From contig WNNJ02001618.1 in NCBI GenBank assembly GCA_012934845.2, positions 116,173 to 180,172 on the forward strand: a stretch of DNA of 64,000 nt, written 5' to 3'. The position numbers and the translations under genes are program-made. The notes under the pieces are model-generated. The model was given only the letters and a program-made list of their open reading frames with translations, made no database searches and was not told the origin of the DNA. The stretch comes from Pomphorhynchus laevis (taxonomy: Eukaryota; Acanthocephala; Palaeacanthocephala; Echinorhynchida; Pomphorhynchidae). Positions 53,101 to 63,800 of the stretch are shown here, piece by piece. Each line of letters begins with the position of its first letter. Position 1 is the first letter of the stretch.

Positions 53101-56100
53101 ATAAAGGTAGAATCTTTCCAAATTGTGACTGTAATTTTCGGAAGATGCTAACAGAAGTTAGCGAAATATCAAAAATAATTTCTTCTTTCCTTTATACAGC
53201 TCCAATAATTATTTATCAATAATGGATCAGTATCAACTATTTAAAATTACGCTTTTATTAAATATAAATGGAAAATAATAGTCTAAATTACTAATTACAA
53301 TTGTAATTTTCTGAAGATGCTAACAGAAGTTAGCGAAATATCAAAAATAATTCCCTATCTTTATTTGATTCAGCTCCAATAATTCTTTATCAATAATGGA
53401 TCAGTATCAAGTATTTAAAATTACGCATTTATTAAACATAAATGATAAATAATAGTCTAAATTTCAATCTAATTACAATTGTAATTTTCTGAAGATGCTA
53501 ACAGAAGTTAGCGAAATATCAAAAATAATTCCCTATCTTTCCTTTATTCAGCTTTAATAATTCTTTATCAATAATGGATCAGTATCAACTATTTAAAATT
53601 ACGCTTTTATTAAATATAAATGGTAAATAATAGTCTAAATTACTAATTACAATTGTAATTTTCTGAAGATGCTAACAGAAGTTAGCAAATATCAAAACTA
53701 ATTCCATATCTTTCCTTTATTCAGCTTTAATAATTCTTTATCAATAATGGATCAGTATCAACTATTTAAAATTACGCTTTTATTAAATATAAATGGTAAA
53801 TAATAGTCTAAATTACTAATTACAATTGTAATTTTCTGAAGATGCTAACAGAAGTTAGCGAAATATCAAAAATAATTCCCTATCTTTATTTGATTCAGCT
53901 CCAATAATTCTTTATCAATAATGGATCATTATCAACTGTTTTAAATTACGCTTTTATTAAATATAAATGGTAAATAATAGTCTAAATTACAATCTAATTA
54001 CAATTGTAATTTTCTGAAGATGCTAACAGAAGTTAGCGAAATATCAAAAATAATTCCCTATCTTTCCTTTATTCAGCTTTAATAATTCTTTATCAATAAT
54101 GGATCAGTATCAACTATTTAAAATTACGCTTTTATTAAATATAAATGGTAAATAATAGTCTAAATTACTAATTACAATTGTAATTTTCTGAAGATGCTAA
54201 CAGAAGTTAGCGAAATATCAAAACTAATTCCATATCTTTCTTTGATTCATCTCCAATCATTCTTTATCAATAATGGATCAGTATCAACTATTTAAAATTA
54301 CGCTTTTATTAAATATAAATGGTAAATAATAGTCTAAATTACTAATTACAATTGTAATTTTCTGAAGATGCTAACAGAAGTTAGCAAAATATCAAAAATA
54401 ATTCCCTATCTTTATTTGATTCAGCTCCAATAATTCTTTATCAATAATGGATCATTATCAACTGTTTTAAATTACGCTTTTATTAAAAATAAATGATAAA
54501 TAATAGTCTAAATTACAATCTAATTACAATTGTAATTTTCTGAAGATGCTAACAGAAGTTAGCGAAATATCAAAAATAATTCCTTATCTTTCTTTGATTC
54601 AGCTTCAATAATTCTTTATCAATAATGGATCAGTATCAACTATTTAAAATTACGCTTTTATTAAATATAAATGGTAAATAATAGTCTAAATTACTAATTA
54701 CAATTGTAATTTTCTGAAGATGCTAACAGAAGTTAGCGAAATATCAAAACTAATTCCATATCTTTCTTTGATTCATCTCCAATCATTCTTTATCAATAAT
54801 GGATCAGTATCAACTATTTAAAATTACGCTTTTATTAAATATAAATGGTAAATAATAGTCTAAATTACTAATTACAATTGTAATTTTCTGAAGATGCTAA
54901 CAGAAGTTAGCAAATATCAAAAATAATTCCCTATCTTTATTTGATTCAGCTCCAATAATTCTTTATCAATAATGGATCATTATCAACTGTTTTAAATTAC
55001 GCTTTTATTAAAAATAAATGATAAATAATAGTCTAAATTACAATCTAATTACAATTGTAATTTTCTGAAGATGCTAACAGAAGTTAGCGAAATATCAAAA
55101 ATAATTCCTTATCTTTCTTTGATTCAGCTTCAATAATTCTTTATCAATAATGGATCAGTATCAACTATTTAAAATTACGCTTTTATTAAATATAAATGGT
55201 AAATAATAGTCTAAATTACTAATTACAATTGTAATTTTCTGAAGATGCTAACAGAAGTTAGCGAAATATCAAAAATAATTCCCTATCTTTATTTGATTCA
55301 TCTCCAATCATTCTTTATCAATAATGGATCATTATCAACTGTTTTAAATTACGCTTTTATTAAACATAAATGATAAATAATAGTCTAAATTACAATCTAA
55401 TTACAATTGTAATTTTCTGAAGATGCTAACAGAAGTTAGCAAATATCAAAAATAATTCCCTATCTTTCCTTTATTCAGCTTTAATAATTCTTTATCAATA
55501 ATGGATCAGTATCAACTATTTAAAATTACGCTTTTATTAAATATAAATGGTAAATAATAGTCTAAATTACTAATTACAATTGTAATTTTCTGAAGATGCT
55601 AACAGAAGTTAGCGAAATATCAAAACTAATTCCATATCTTTCTTTGATTCATCTCCAATCATTCTTTATCAATAATGGATCAGTATCAACTATTTAAAAT
55701 TACGCTTTTATTAAATATAAATAGTAAATAATAGTCTAAATTACTAATTACAATTGTAATTTTCTGAAGATGCTAACAGAAGTTAGCAAAATATCAAAAA
55801 TAATTCCATATCTTTCTTTGATTCATCTCCAATCATTCTTTATCAATAATGGATCAGTATCAACTATTAAAAATTACGCTTTTATTAAATATAAATGGTA
55901 AATAATAGTCTAAATTACTAATTACAATTGTAATTTTCTGAAGATGCTAACAGAAGTTAGCAAAATATCAAAAATAATTCCATATCTTTCTTTGATTCAT
56001 CTCCAATCATTCTTTATCAATAATGGATCAGTATCAACTATTTAAAATTACGCTTTTATTAAATATAAATGGTAAATAATAGTCTAAATTACTAATTACA

Positions 56101-57110
56101 ATTGTAATTTTCTGAAGATGCTAACAGAAGTTAGCAAAATATCAAAAATAATTCCATATCTTTCTTTGATTCAGCTCCAATAATTCTTTATCAATAATGG
56201 ATCATTATCAACTGTTTTAAATTACGCTTTTATTAAAAATAAATGATAAATAATAGTCTAAATTACAATCTAATTACAATTGTAATTTTCTGAAGATGCT
56301 AACAGAAGTTAGCAAATATCAAAACTAATTCCATATCTTTCCTTTATTCAGCTTTAATAATTCTTTATCAATAATGGATCAGTATCAACTATTTAAAATT
56401 ACGCTTTTATTAAATATAAATGGTAAATAATAGTCTAAATTACTAATTACAATTGTAATTTTCTGAAGATGCTAACAGAAGTTAGCGAAATATCAAAAAT
56501 AATTCCCTATCTTTATTTGATTCAGCTCCAATAATTCTTTATCAATAATGGATCATTATCAACTGTTTTAAATTACGCTTTTATTAAAAATAAATGATAA
56601 ATAATAGTCTAAATTACAATCTAATTACAATTGTAATTTTCTGAAGATGCTAACAGAAGTTAGCGAAATATCAAAAATAATTCCCTATCTTTCCTTTATT
56701 CAGCTTTAATAATTCTTTATCAATAATGGATCAGTATCAACTATTTAAAATTACGCTTTTATTAAATATAGATGATAAATAATAGTCTAAATTGCAATCT
56801 AATGAAAATTGTAATTTTCTGAAGATGCTAACAGAAGTTAGCGAAATATCAAAACTAATTCCCTATCTTTATTTGATTCAGCTCCAATAATTCTTTATCA
56901 ATAATGGATCATTATCAACTGTTTTAAATTACGCTTTTATTAAAAATAAATGATAAATAATTGTCTAAATTACAATCTAATCACAATTGTAATTTTCTGA
57001 AGATGCTAACAGAAGTTAGCGAAATATCAAAAATAATTCCATATCTTTCTTTGATTCATCTCTAATCATTATTTATCAATAATGGATCATTATCTACTAT
57101 TTTAAAACAG
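53100..57110 (+). repeat. Satellite array, 23 units of 173-178 bp, each with a hammerhead-like hairpin
   Basis: The marker GAAGATGCTAACAGAAGTTA recurs at 53141, 53313, 53491, 53665, 53838, 54016 and on to 56999, i.e. 23 times. Spacing falls into two classes, near 174 and 178 bp, explained by ACTAATTAC versus ACAATCTAATTAC. Each unit contains CTGAAGA-T-GCTAAC-AGAA-GTTAGC-GAAATATC, AATAATTC, TCAATAATGGATCA and ACGCTTTTATTAAA. Units 7-9 and 10-12 repeat as a trimer of about 525 bp (a higher-order repeat). Some units have GTTAGCAAAT in place of GTTAGCGAAAT. No ORF. A monomer fragment lies at 57755-57820. Confidence 0.95.
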
Positions 57111-59230
57111 GGATTTCATTCAATAAAATATAAGATTTGTAAATCTATTGAGGGGAAATTATTTCATAAATTATAGTTTATTTTATTAGCATTTGCTCTA
57201 CAAGTTTGTAACTTCATTATATATTTTAATTTAAAATTATAAAAGTATTTTATTTAGTTACATAATCTGTAATACAGTTCGAATTGTACTTATAATTTGG
57301 ATTTTTTTTATTTTGCAATACTTAATCAGGATTAAGATTCTTTTCAAACAAAACTGCCGATTTAACAAACTCTAATTAAAAATAATTATTCGAAAATAAT
57401 AAGAAATTTAACACAAAATGAAGGAGACAATATTTGAAGTTGATCTTTATATAATGTGCTTATATTTTATCTCTTATATCGTTTGATTAAGAGATTAAAT
57501 AATGTTACCTTTATTTTTGAAACGACCAAACAATGTAACTCTAGATATATGTTTTGCCTCATACGAATTATGAGTTGTTGTCATAAAGATATAGTCTACA
57601 TTTCGTTTTTAAATCACATAGATATTTTGTTTTCCATTAGGCAAATTATCAAGGAAAATTGATCGGCGTAAGATTTATTCATGCAAATTGTGTTATCACA
57701 AAAATCCACAGGAAATAAATTTAAGGATCGTTTCAACCTTTATATTTTCCTTCTTTCTTTGATCCAGCTCCAATAATTCTTTATCAATAATGGATCAGTA
57801 TCAACTATTTAAAAAACATACTATTCAATTAAAAAATTCAAAATTCAAAGTTGAAAATTAAAAATAGATTATGTAAGATCTTTCTATAAATGTGATCATT
57901 ATTTTGACCTGAATATGTTGAAATGATTTATCTCACTGCACTTTGTAAATTGATAGAAATGCATTGCTTATTGTCGATATATAAAGAATATACTTAAACG
58001 ACACATTTTCATTGATTGTGAACAACAAAGACTAAACAGTTTGTTCATCATCTAGAGTTTATTTTATTTTGCGTCACTCAAACAGCCTAGATAACTTTAC
58101 TCTTTATAAATTAATCGAAATTTTAAGCTTATGGGGAAATATTCATTTAAAATACAATTTTTAAAAAATCATATATAATTCATTGTCATGTGCGTATATG
58201 TTTCCTCAGTAACTAGATACTGATAATTTAAAATTGTAAGCTTAGAGTTAAAAATCATAAACTCGCGTTTATACGGCATTTTAGTTACGAATTTTGACTA
58301 ATTGATGTTTGCATATTTTCTGAGCTTTAGAAAGCCATTTACTTTTCAATCTCATTGTTTTGACGATTGTCAAAACCAAACTTAAATTTAAGATATTTTT
58401 TAATTTGCAATTATTTAAACTGTGGTTTATTTGTAGAAGATTGCATGCATGAAACGGCAGTTTGGGCACAATGAAGATCGATCACGTTACAAGGTAAATT
58501 AAATTATTCGAACATGTGATAACTAAACGTTTTGTTATTCACATAATAAATTACAATTTTGAATTAATAAAGTTATCATGTTGTCATCAAAGTGTAATAT
58601 TGCAAGGGAATTTTAATATCCAGCAGTGTGAATTTTCTTTCACGTCATAATTATGCAATTATACATGAATTATATAAAATTTATAATTATAAATTATAAA
58701 ATTTGTGAATTATAATAATATTTATTAATTTAATTAATTATATTTATTAAATTAATGTAATTGTTTGAATTATTGATCCCGCTACCGCTACGAGCGATGG
58801 GGAAATAATAATTCGCATACTAAAAATAAAGTAAAAATTCGATCACTAACAATCGCATTTAGTTGCAACAAGGTAAGTCCATTCGGATAATTGCAAGATT
58901 ACAAGTACAACAGTTCACTGCAAGATCCGCAACAAAAACCTACAGACACAATATGTCGAATGTGTATGACACGACACAATTTTGAAAAAATTTTGGATGA
59001 AAACCGTCTAACGACCATATAATCATTCATGTTGACATGTTAGATGAAAATAGTCTAATCACTATATAAAAACGCATGTTAGCTTCTCTGTCTTTTCAAA
59101 CCGCCATAAATCGGGAGAATATTATAGATAGAGTCATCGTATGATATTAATTTTATTTTATAATATTTTTAAAATAGTTTATCTAATATATCTTATTCTA
59201 ACGTAGTATATCATTTACTGTCAATCGTTA
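57111..59230. other. AT-rich stretch, no genes recognised
   Basis: Contains one isolated satellite fragment (CAGCTCCAATAATTCTTTAT, then TCAATAATGGATCAGTATCA) at about 57765-57815. Nothing else that I can support. Short frames on both strands look like chance. Confidence 0.55.
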
Positions 59231-59261
59231 TAAATATTCCACTTGAGTTGTAAAATTTATT

Positions 59262-59800
59262 TTTGATAATACTTGAATTTAAAACGTGAAAAGAGTGCCA
59301 TCTGGCAACACAATAAAAAGCGCAAAAATTTCTTGTGATATTTCGATCTTGACATAGATCATCATCAGACATCTGTAAAATAAAAAAATACAAATTACAT
59401 TAAATTGTAAGTTATCTAATTTAGTAGTATTTAAAAATTAAAAAATCTTTAATGGTTTTACGAATCCTTCATCTTTGCGTAGGATTCATCTCTTTGATGA
59501 ATATCGCTTCTAGAATTCGTAAATTCACAACATTACGTTCTTTCACTAGACTTTGTACTATCAATTATTTCCTTTTTAGATACCTTAATGTTATGTTCAT
59601 CTTCCATATGCTTCTTAATCGCACCGCTATATGAATGTTGCGTCATTCGTGAATACAACCGTTGCGTCGTGTAACCAATATAAATGTTGTTAGAACTGAC
59701 CTTACATTCAGCTTTTGGACATGTGAATTGGTATACAGTGTTGTGCAAGGGTCTTTGAATCGTACAATTTTTCAATATTGTGTGGCTTCATTATATAACG
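59262..59800 (-). pseudogene. PLE (third lineage) GIY-YIG fragment, left arm of an inverted pair
   Basis: The minus strand encodes CTIQRPLHNTVYQFTCPKAE, then NIYIGYTTQRLYSRMTQH: a GIY-YIG core (TVYQF...IYIGYT) with a short cysteine insert, as in C-terminal PLE nucleases. The 3' non-coding part carries CTGATGA, T, GATCT, a loop, AGATC, GAAATATC at 59341-59368. It is the inverted copy of 59925-60455. RT sequence is absent. Confidence 0.82.
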
Positions 59801-59924
59801 TAATTTGTTTTCTTGCAAACGGGATGCATATGTGTATTGGCCACAATAATGAAGTTATATAATAAAAAAAGAAGTTACATCAGAAAAGATAGTAAAATTG
59901 AGAATATATTATAACAGCCTGAAA

Positions 59925-60455
59925 CTTAGCCACACAATATTGAAAAAATGTACGATCCAAAGACCCTTGCACAACACGGTATACCAATTCACATGTCCAA
60001 AAGCTGAATGTAAGGTCAGTTCTAACAACATTTATATTGGTTACACGACGCATCGGTTGTATTCACGAATAACTCAACATTCATATAGCGGTGCGATTAA
60101 GAAGCATATGAAAGATGAACATAGCATTAAGGTATCTAAAAAGGAAATAATTGATAGTACAAAGTCTTTAATGAAAGAACGTAATGTTGTGAATTTACGA
60201 ATTCTAGAAGCGATATTCGTCAAAGAGATGAATCCTACTATCAATCGCAAAGATGAAGGATTCGTAAAGACATTAAAGATTTTTTTATTTTTAAATACTA
60301 CTAAATTAGATAACTTACAATTTAATGTAATTTTTATTTTTTATTTTACAGATGTCTGATGATGATCTATGTCAAGATCGAAATATCACAAGAAATTTTT
60401 GCGCTTTTTATTGTGTTGCCAAATGGTACTCTTTTCACGTTTTGAATTTTCTAAC
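59925..60455 (+). pseudogene. PLE (third lineage) GIY-YIG fragment, right arm of an inverted pair
   Basis: The plus strand encodes KKCTIQRPLHNTVYQFTCPK, NIYIGYTTHRLYSRITQHSY, and continues with KKEIIDSTKSLMKERNVVNL and VKEMNPTINRKDEGF, the end of the nuclease domain. The 3' tail has CTGATGA-T-GATCT...AGATC-GAAATATCAC at 60356-60383. Over about 530 bp it matches the left arm closely. About 125 bp separate the arms. Confidence 0.83.
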
Positions 60456-60480
60456 ACAAGCACATAATACTTAAATTAGA

Positions 60481-60762
60481 TAAATTATAGGTCATCTGGA
60501 GGAAGTGCTATGCTATCAGGTTTCTGTCCCTTACTCCTCTACCCAACATAGAAGCGGGGCCAAATACGTGCTAAGGACGTATTTCCTCTGATTAAATTTA
60601 ATTATATAGTATCTTATTCTAATACATAGTATATTATTTATTGTCCATCTATAAAAATTTCCGCTAATGATTTTAAATTTATTTGGTGATTTTTATATTA
60701 TACTATTTTCTGTTTGATTTTATTTTTCTAATACCCTAGTTTAAAATATGTATCTATTAAAT
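60481..60762 (-). repeat. Naiad pLTR and RT C-terminal remnant
   Basis: TGCTATGCTATCAGGTTTCT and GCGGGGCCAAATACGTG are the pLTR block (degraded pairings). Further right, minus-strand sequence recalls the RT end WMDNK and DTYFKLGY. The remnant is cut at 60762 by the insert below and resumes at 61163. Confidence 0.75.
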
Positions 60763-61162
60763 TTTTTTTTTTTTTTCAATAATAACAATTTATTAAAATT
60801 TTAATTTGTACAATTAAGGTTCCCACAAATGGGCCTCTATACATTTAAAATAGTGGTATAAATACCATAACACAAACATATTACTCTGATAAAACAAGTC
60901 CTGCTCGAAGATACGAAGTCCGCTGAAACTGAACACGTGGACATCTAAGCGTCGCAGAGCAAATTTTCGCAAGACACATACTAATATATGTCCTGATTGA
61001 TGATATCGTGACGGCGTATTCGCTTTTTTGTTGTTCAGCGATTTTTAGAGCCAATGATTTAATACATGCTTAATTAATTTATTATATGTGTTCGCTTTTA
61101 CACTGGGTCCATTTTATAATAAGCTTGACATGTTACTTGGTGACTTCACCAAGTAACATTTA
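60763..61162 (-). mobile_element. 5'-truncated LINE 3' end inserted in Naiad, with 11-bp target-site duplication
   Basis: ATCTATTAAAT flanks the insert at 60752-60762 and 61163-61173. On the minus strand the insert ends in a poly(A) run at about 60763-60776. It carries ALKIAEQQKSEYAVTISSI and SMCLAKICSATLRC, as at a REL-LINE C-terminus, then the stem-loop GGCCCATTTGTGGGAACC, the LINE_C 3' signature. Its 5' portion (61090-61160) is unlike LINE and contains an ACTTGGTGA/TCACCAAGT palindrome also found at 62.68 kb. Confidence 0.82.
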
Positions 61163-61445
61163 ATCTATTAAATTATTTAAATAATTTTTTATTATTAGTA
61201 ATATTTAATAATTTTTACGTAGTTTCTCTGATGAAATTTGTTTATTAAGTATCTTATACTAATACAAAGTATATTATTTATTATCCATCCATAAAAATTT
61301 GCTACTTAAGAGTATAAATTTATTCTTTATGTTATTGTGTTGATTTATATATTTTACTATTTTCTGCTTGATGTTATTGTTATAGTAACCTAGTTTAAAA
61401 TATGTATCTATAAAATTATTTAAATGATTTTGAAGAAAGCCAATA
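61163..61445 (-). pseudogene. Second Naiad RT tail
   Basis: Read on minus from 61445: DIGFLQNHLNNFIDTYFKLG, then IKQKIVKYINQHN and SKFLWMDNK with the stop near 61268, followed by a short 3' region leading towards the first remnant. Two RT tails in the same orientation again suggest a partial tandem Naiad. Confidence 0.78.
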
Positions 61446-61554
61446 TCACCTTATATGCTACAAAAATAAAATATGTATTTTACAACAAAAATAAAATCGC
61501 AATGCTTATTATATTTTGTTTAAGTAGAAAAGTTAATTTTTGCTAAAGTTAAAT

Positions 61555-61735
61555 TGTTTATTCATTAATTACATATGTGCTTGCTTTTACATTTGCGCCA
61601 TTTTATCATATCAATTTAATTGAGTCGTTTATTTTATCCGAATTGAAGTTAACAGTGTAAAGATAACCCTAAAGATAAAATCGCTATTTTTCATCATCCT
61701 ATTTACAGGTGTTTTTAAAAACGTTACTTAAACGT
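61555..61735 (+). repeat. 180-bp repeat, copy 1
   Basis: TTCATTAATTACATATGTGC through GAATTGAAGTTAACAGTGTA to TTTACAGGTGTTTTTAAAAA. Repeats at 62325-62505 with about 95 percent identity. The first 60 bases are also related to 61085-61140 and 62622-62680. The two full copies flank a LINE_F fragment. Confidence 0.85.
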
Positions 61736-61744
61736 TAAAAACAG

Positions 61745-62315
61745 GTTGACATGTTAAATGATGACCTCAGCGACAGAACTGGTCGTTGAATTAATGCAGC
61801 AAACGGCAGAACCAGGAACGACTATCTTATTCACAAACCACCTTCCCGTACCTTTCATTGCTCAACAACTAATTCTCTCCTCGACATATTACTGCTTCTT
61901 AAGAATTGGTTGTTGAAACCCATCTGTACTGAGCAGTCGCGCCAACATCAGATCACCTCTTATGACTTTATTCGCTGGCGGATAGAAGAAGATACGTTGC
62001 TTAGAAGGAGGTTTCACTTTGATCCCATCAGAGTGGTCTTCTTTCAGGCAGCTATCCAACTCTTCCCCAGAAATGGTATTGAGAGTTTCACCGAATTTAA
62101 TTCCTACCTCTCATCGCAAGCTACCGCGTTGTTTTCGACTACCTATAAAGGTTGCATATACAATCCCACTCCAACAAAACTCAAGGTCATCGCTAAAATG
62201 CTACATCTTCACAATCTCTCTGTTTTTGCCATGCAGACCCTCTCGAATGAATACTAGAGCTCTAGATATAGGTTCCATCTGAGCAGGGATAGGGCAATGC
62301 TTGCCCTATCCGTGC
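61745..62315 (+). pseudogene. LINE_F ORF2 fragment
   Basis: DIRTGR-like LSDRTGR, NDYLIHKPPSRTFHCSTTNS, LLKPICTEQSRQHQITSYDF, RRRFHFDPIRVVFFQAAIQL and YNPTPTKLKVIAKMLHLHNL match the end of the endonuclease and the linker of LINE_F at 50.3-50.8 kb. Both ends are truncated. It lies between two copies of the 180-bp repeat. Confidence 0.85.
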
Positions 62316-62324
62316 TCATTATTC

Positions 62325-62505
62325 ATGCATTATTTATTCATTAATTACATATGTGCTTGATTTTACATTGGCGCCATTTTATTATATCAATTTAATTATG
62401 TCGTGTATTTTATCCGAATTGAAGTTAACAGTGTAAAGATAACCCTAAAGATCAAATCGCTAGTTTTCATCATCCTATTTACAGGTGTTTTAAAAAATGT
62501 TATTA
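62325..62505 (+). repeat. 180-bp repeat, copy 2
   Basis: See copy 1 at 61555-61735. The same boundaries, ending TTTACAGGTGTTTTAAAAAA. Confidence 0.85.
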
Positions 62506-62670
62506 AAACTTTTAAAACCGATGATGTTTAATAAAAAAAATTATTGGAGAATTCAATTCAGATTAAGAATATGTAATAAAATATAAACTTTATTCTTACT
62601 AAAGTTTAAGTTATTTTATATTAATTTATTATATGTGTTCGCTTTTACACTGGGTCCATTTTATAATAAG

Positions 62671-62712
62671 CTTGACATGTTACTTGGTGACTTCACCAAG
62701 TAACATGTCAAG
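62671..62712. repeat. Perfect 20-bp-arm palindrome at the PLE frame start
   Basis: CTTGACATGTTACTTGGTGA, CT, then its exact reverse complement. The distal arm includes the ATG (62706) that opens the PLE frame. A partial copy occurs at about 61125-61155. Confidence 0.92.
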
Positions 62713-63460
62713 AACCCATTTCCTAGCCAGAGGATACAAACGGCGCCAAATACAGACTGCAGTCGACCGGGTAAAACGAATGAACCGAGGGGCTTTGTTA
62801 TATAAAGAATTGAGATCACAAAAAGAAAAAGAGCCCACAACATATATTGCAATAGAATGGAACCCGGCATTGTCGAAGATAAGACAGGATTTACACGGAC
62901 TAATTCGTGACGTAAAAAACAAGTTAGATATAGACGGAAATAATGTGAACATTGTATATAATATACCATTAAAAGTCAAAGATCTATTGGTAAAATCTAC
63001 ATTACCCGGAATAACCAATGAACAGAAACATAAATCAACACCATGTGGGGATAAACGATGTTACACATGCGAAGATATGAAGAACGCATCAACGTTCAAG
63101 AGTACGAAAACGCAATTACAATATCACATAAGATAGACTAGTAACTGCAAAAGTATCGGGGACATTTACCTACTACAATGCAGAGAGTGTCAAGCTCAAT
63201 ATGTTGGCGAAACGACAGGCCAGATGAACATTCGTATGAACCTGAGACGGTCGCAAATAAAATTAAAAAACTCGCCAGTGATTCTTCAGTTCGTCATGCT
63301 GTTGAAAATAACCACAGCTTTGACATAACTATTCTAGAATCCAATGTGCAAGACACAGCTAAGAGAAAGTCACGGGAATTGTGGTGGTCGGCCCAGCTGA
63401 TGGCAGAATTGCTAGGTCCTTACACAGCTGTTCAACTGTATGGCGGAGAGTGAAAAAACA
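62706..63460 (+). pseudogene. PLE (fourth lineage): RT end and C-terminal GIY-YIG, 5' truncated
   Basis: The frame MSRTHFLARGYKRRQIQTAV contains IEWNPALSKIRQDLHGLIRD and VYNIPLKVKDLLVKSTLPGI, then the cysteine pair region CGDKRCYTCEDM, the linker between RT and nuclease known from PLEs. The GIY-YIG core follows in another frame as GDIYLLQCRECQAQYVGETT then GQMNIRMNLRRSQI. The remainder is broken. The RT catalytic core is missing. Confidence 0.82.
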
Positions 63461-63640
63461 ATGTGATTATCGGAAGCAGTAGTGTGATTCTTCCATGTTT
63501 TGAAGCGTAAGCCATGTGCATAAAAACATTGTTGAGAAGCCATTGTGCTAGTGTTACTGAAGAAGGGAAGTATCCCGAAAACGTTATAAAATAAATCTTG
63601 ATTTTATTGTCCTGATTTCATCTAACAATAATTAGTATTG
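63461..63640 (+). other. PLE 3' tail with hammerhead-like motif
   Basis: CTGAAGA, A, GGGA, AGTA, TCCC, GAAAACG at 63557-63580, then ATAAAATAAATC and the element end near 63620. The same organisation as the other PLE tails here. Confidence 0.72.
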
Positions 63641-63800
63641 TATATATATAATATATTAGTATATATTGTATATATACTAATATATATATTTTTATTATAC
63701 AAATCCTGTATATTATACAATATTTATACAATATTATACAATATTTATTATACAAATATATATTAGTATATATTTTATTATATACTAATATATATAATAC
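63641..63800. repeat. TATATACTAATATA-rich simple repeat
   Basis: Low-complexity AT alternation with several self-complementary runs. No other content. Confidence 0.8.

Noticed and set aside
53300-53345. Canonical, catalytically complete hammerhead ribozyme in the satellite
   Set aside because: CTGAAGA and GAAA flank a perfect stem, but an extra T follows the first block. No stem I partner for AATTTT and no clear stem III with a UH cleavage site are seen. Several units also lose the G of GAAA.
53100-57110. CRISPR array
   Set aside because: Units are contiguous 173-178 bp tandem copies with no unique spacers, in a clearly eukaryotic repeat setting.
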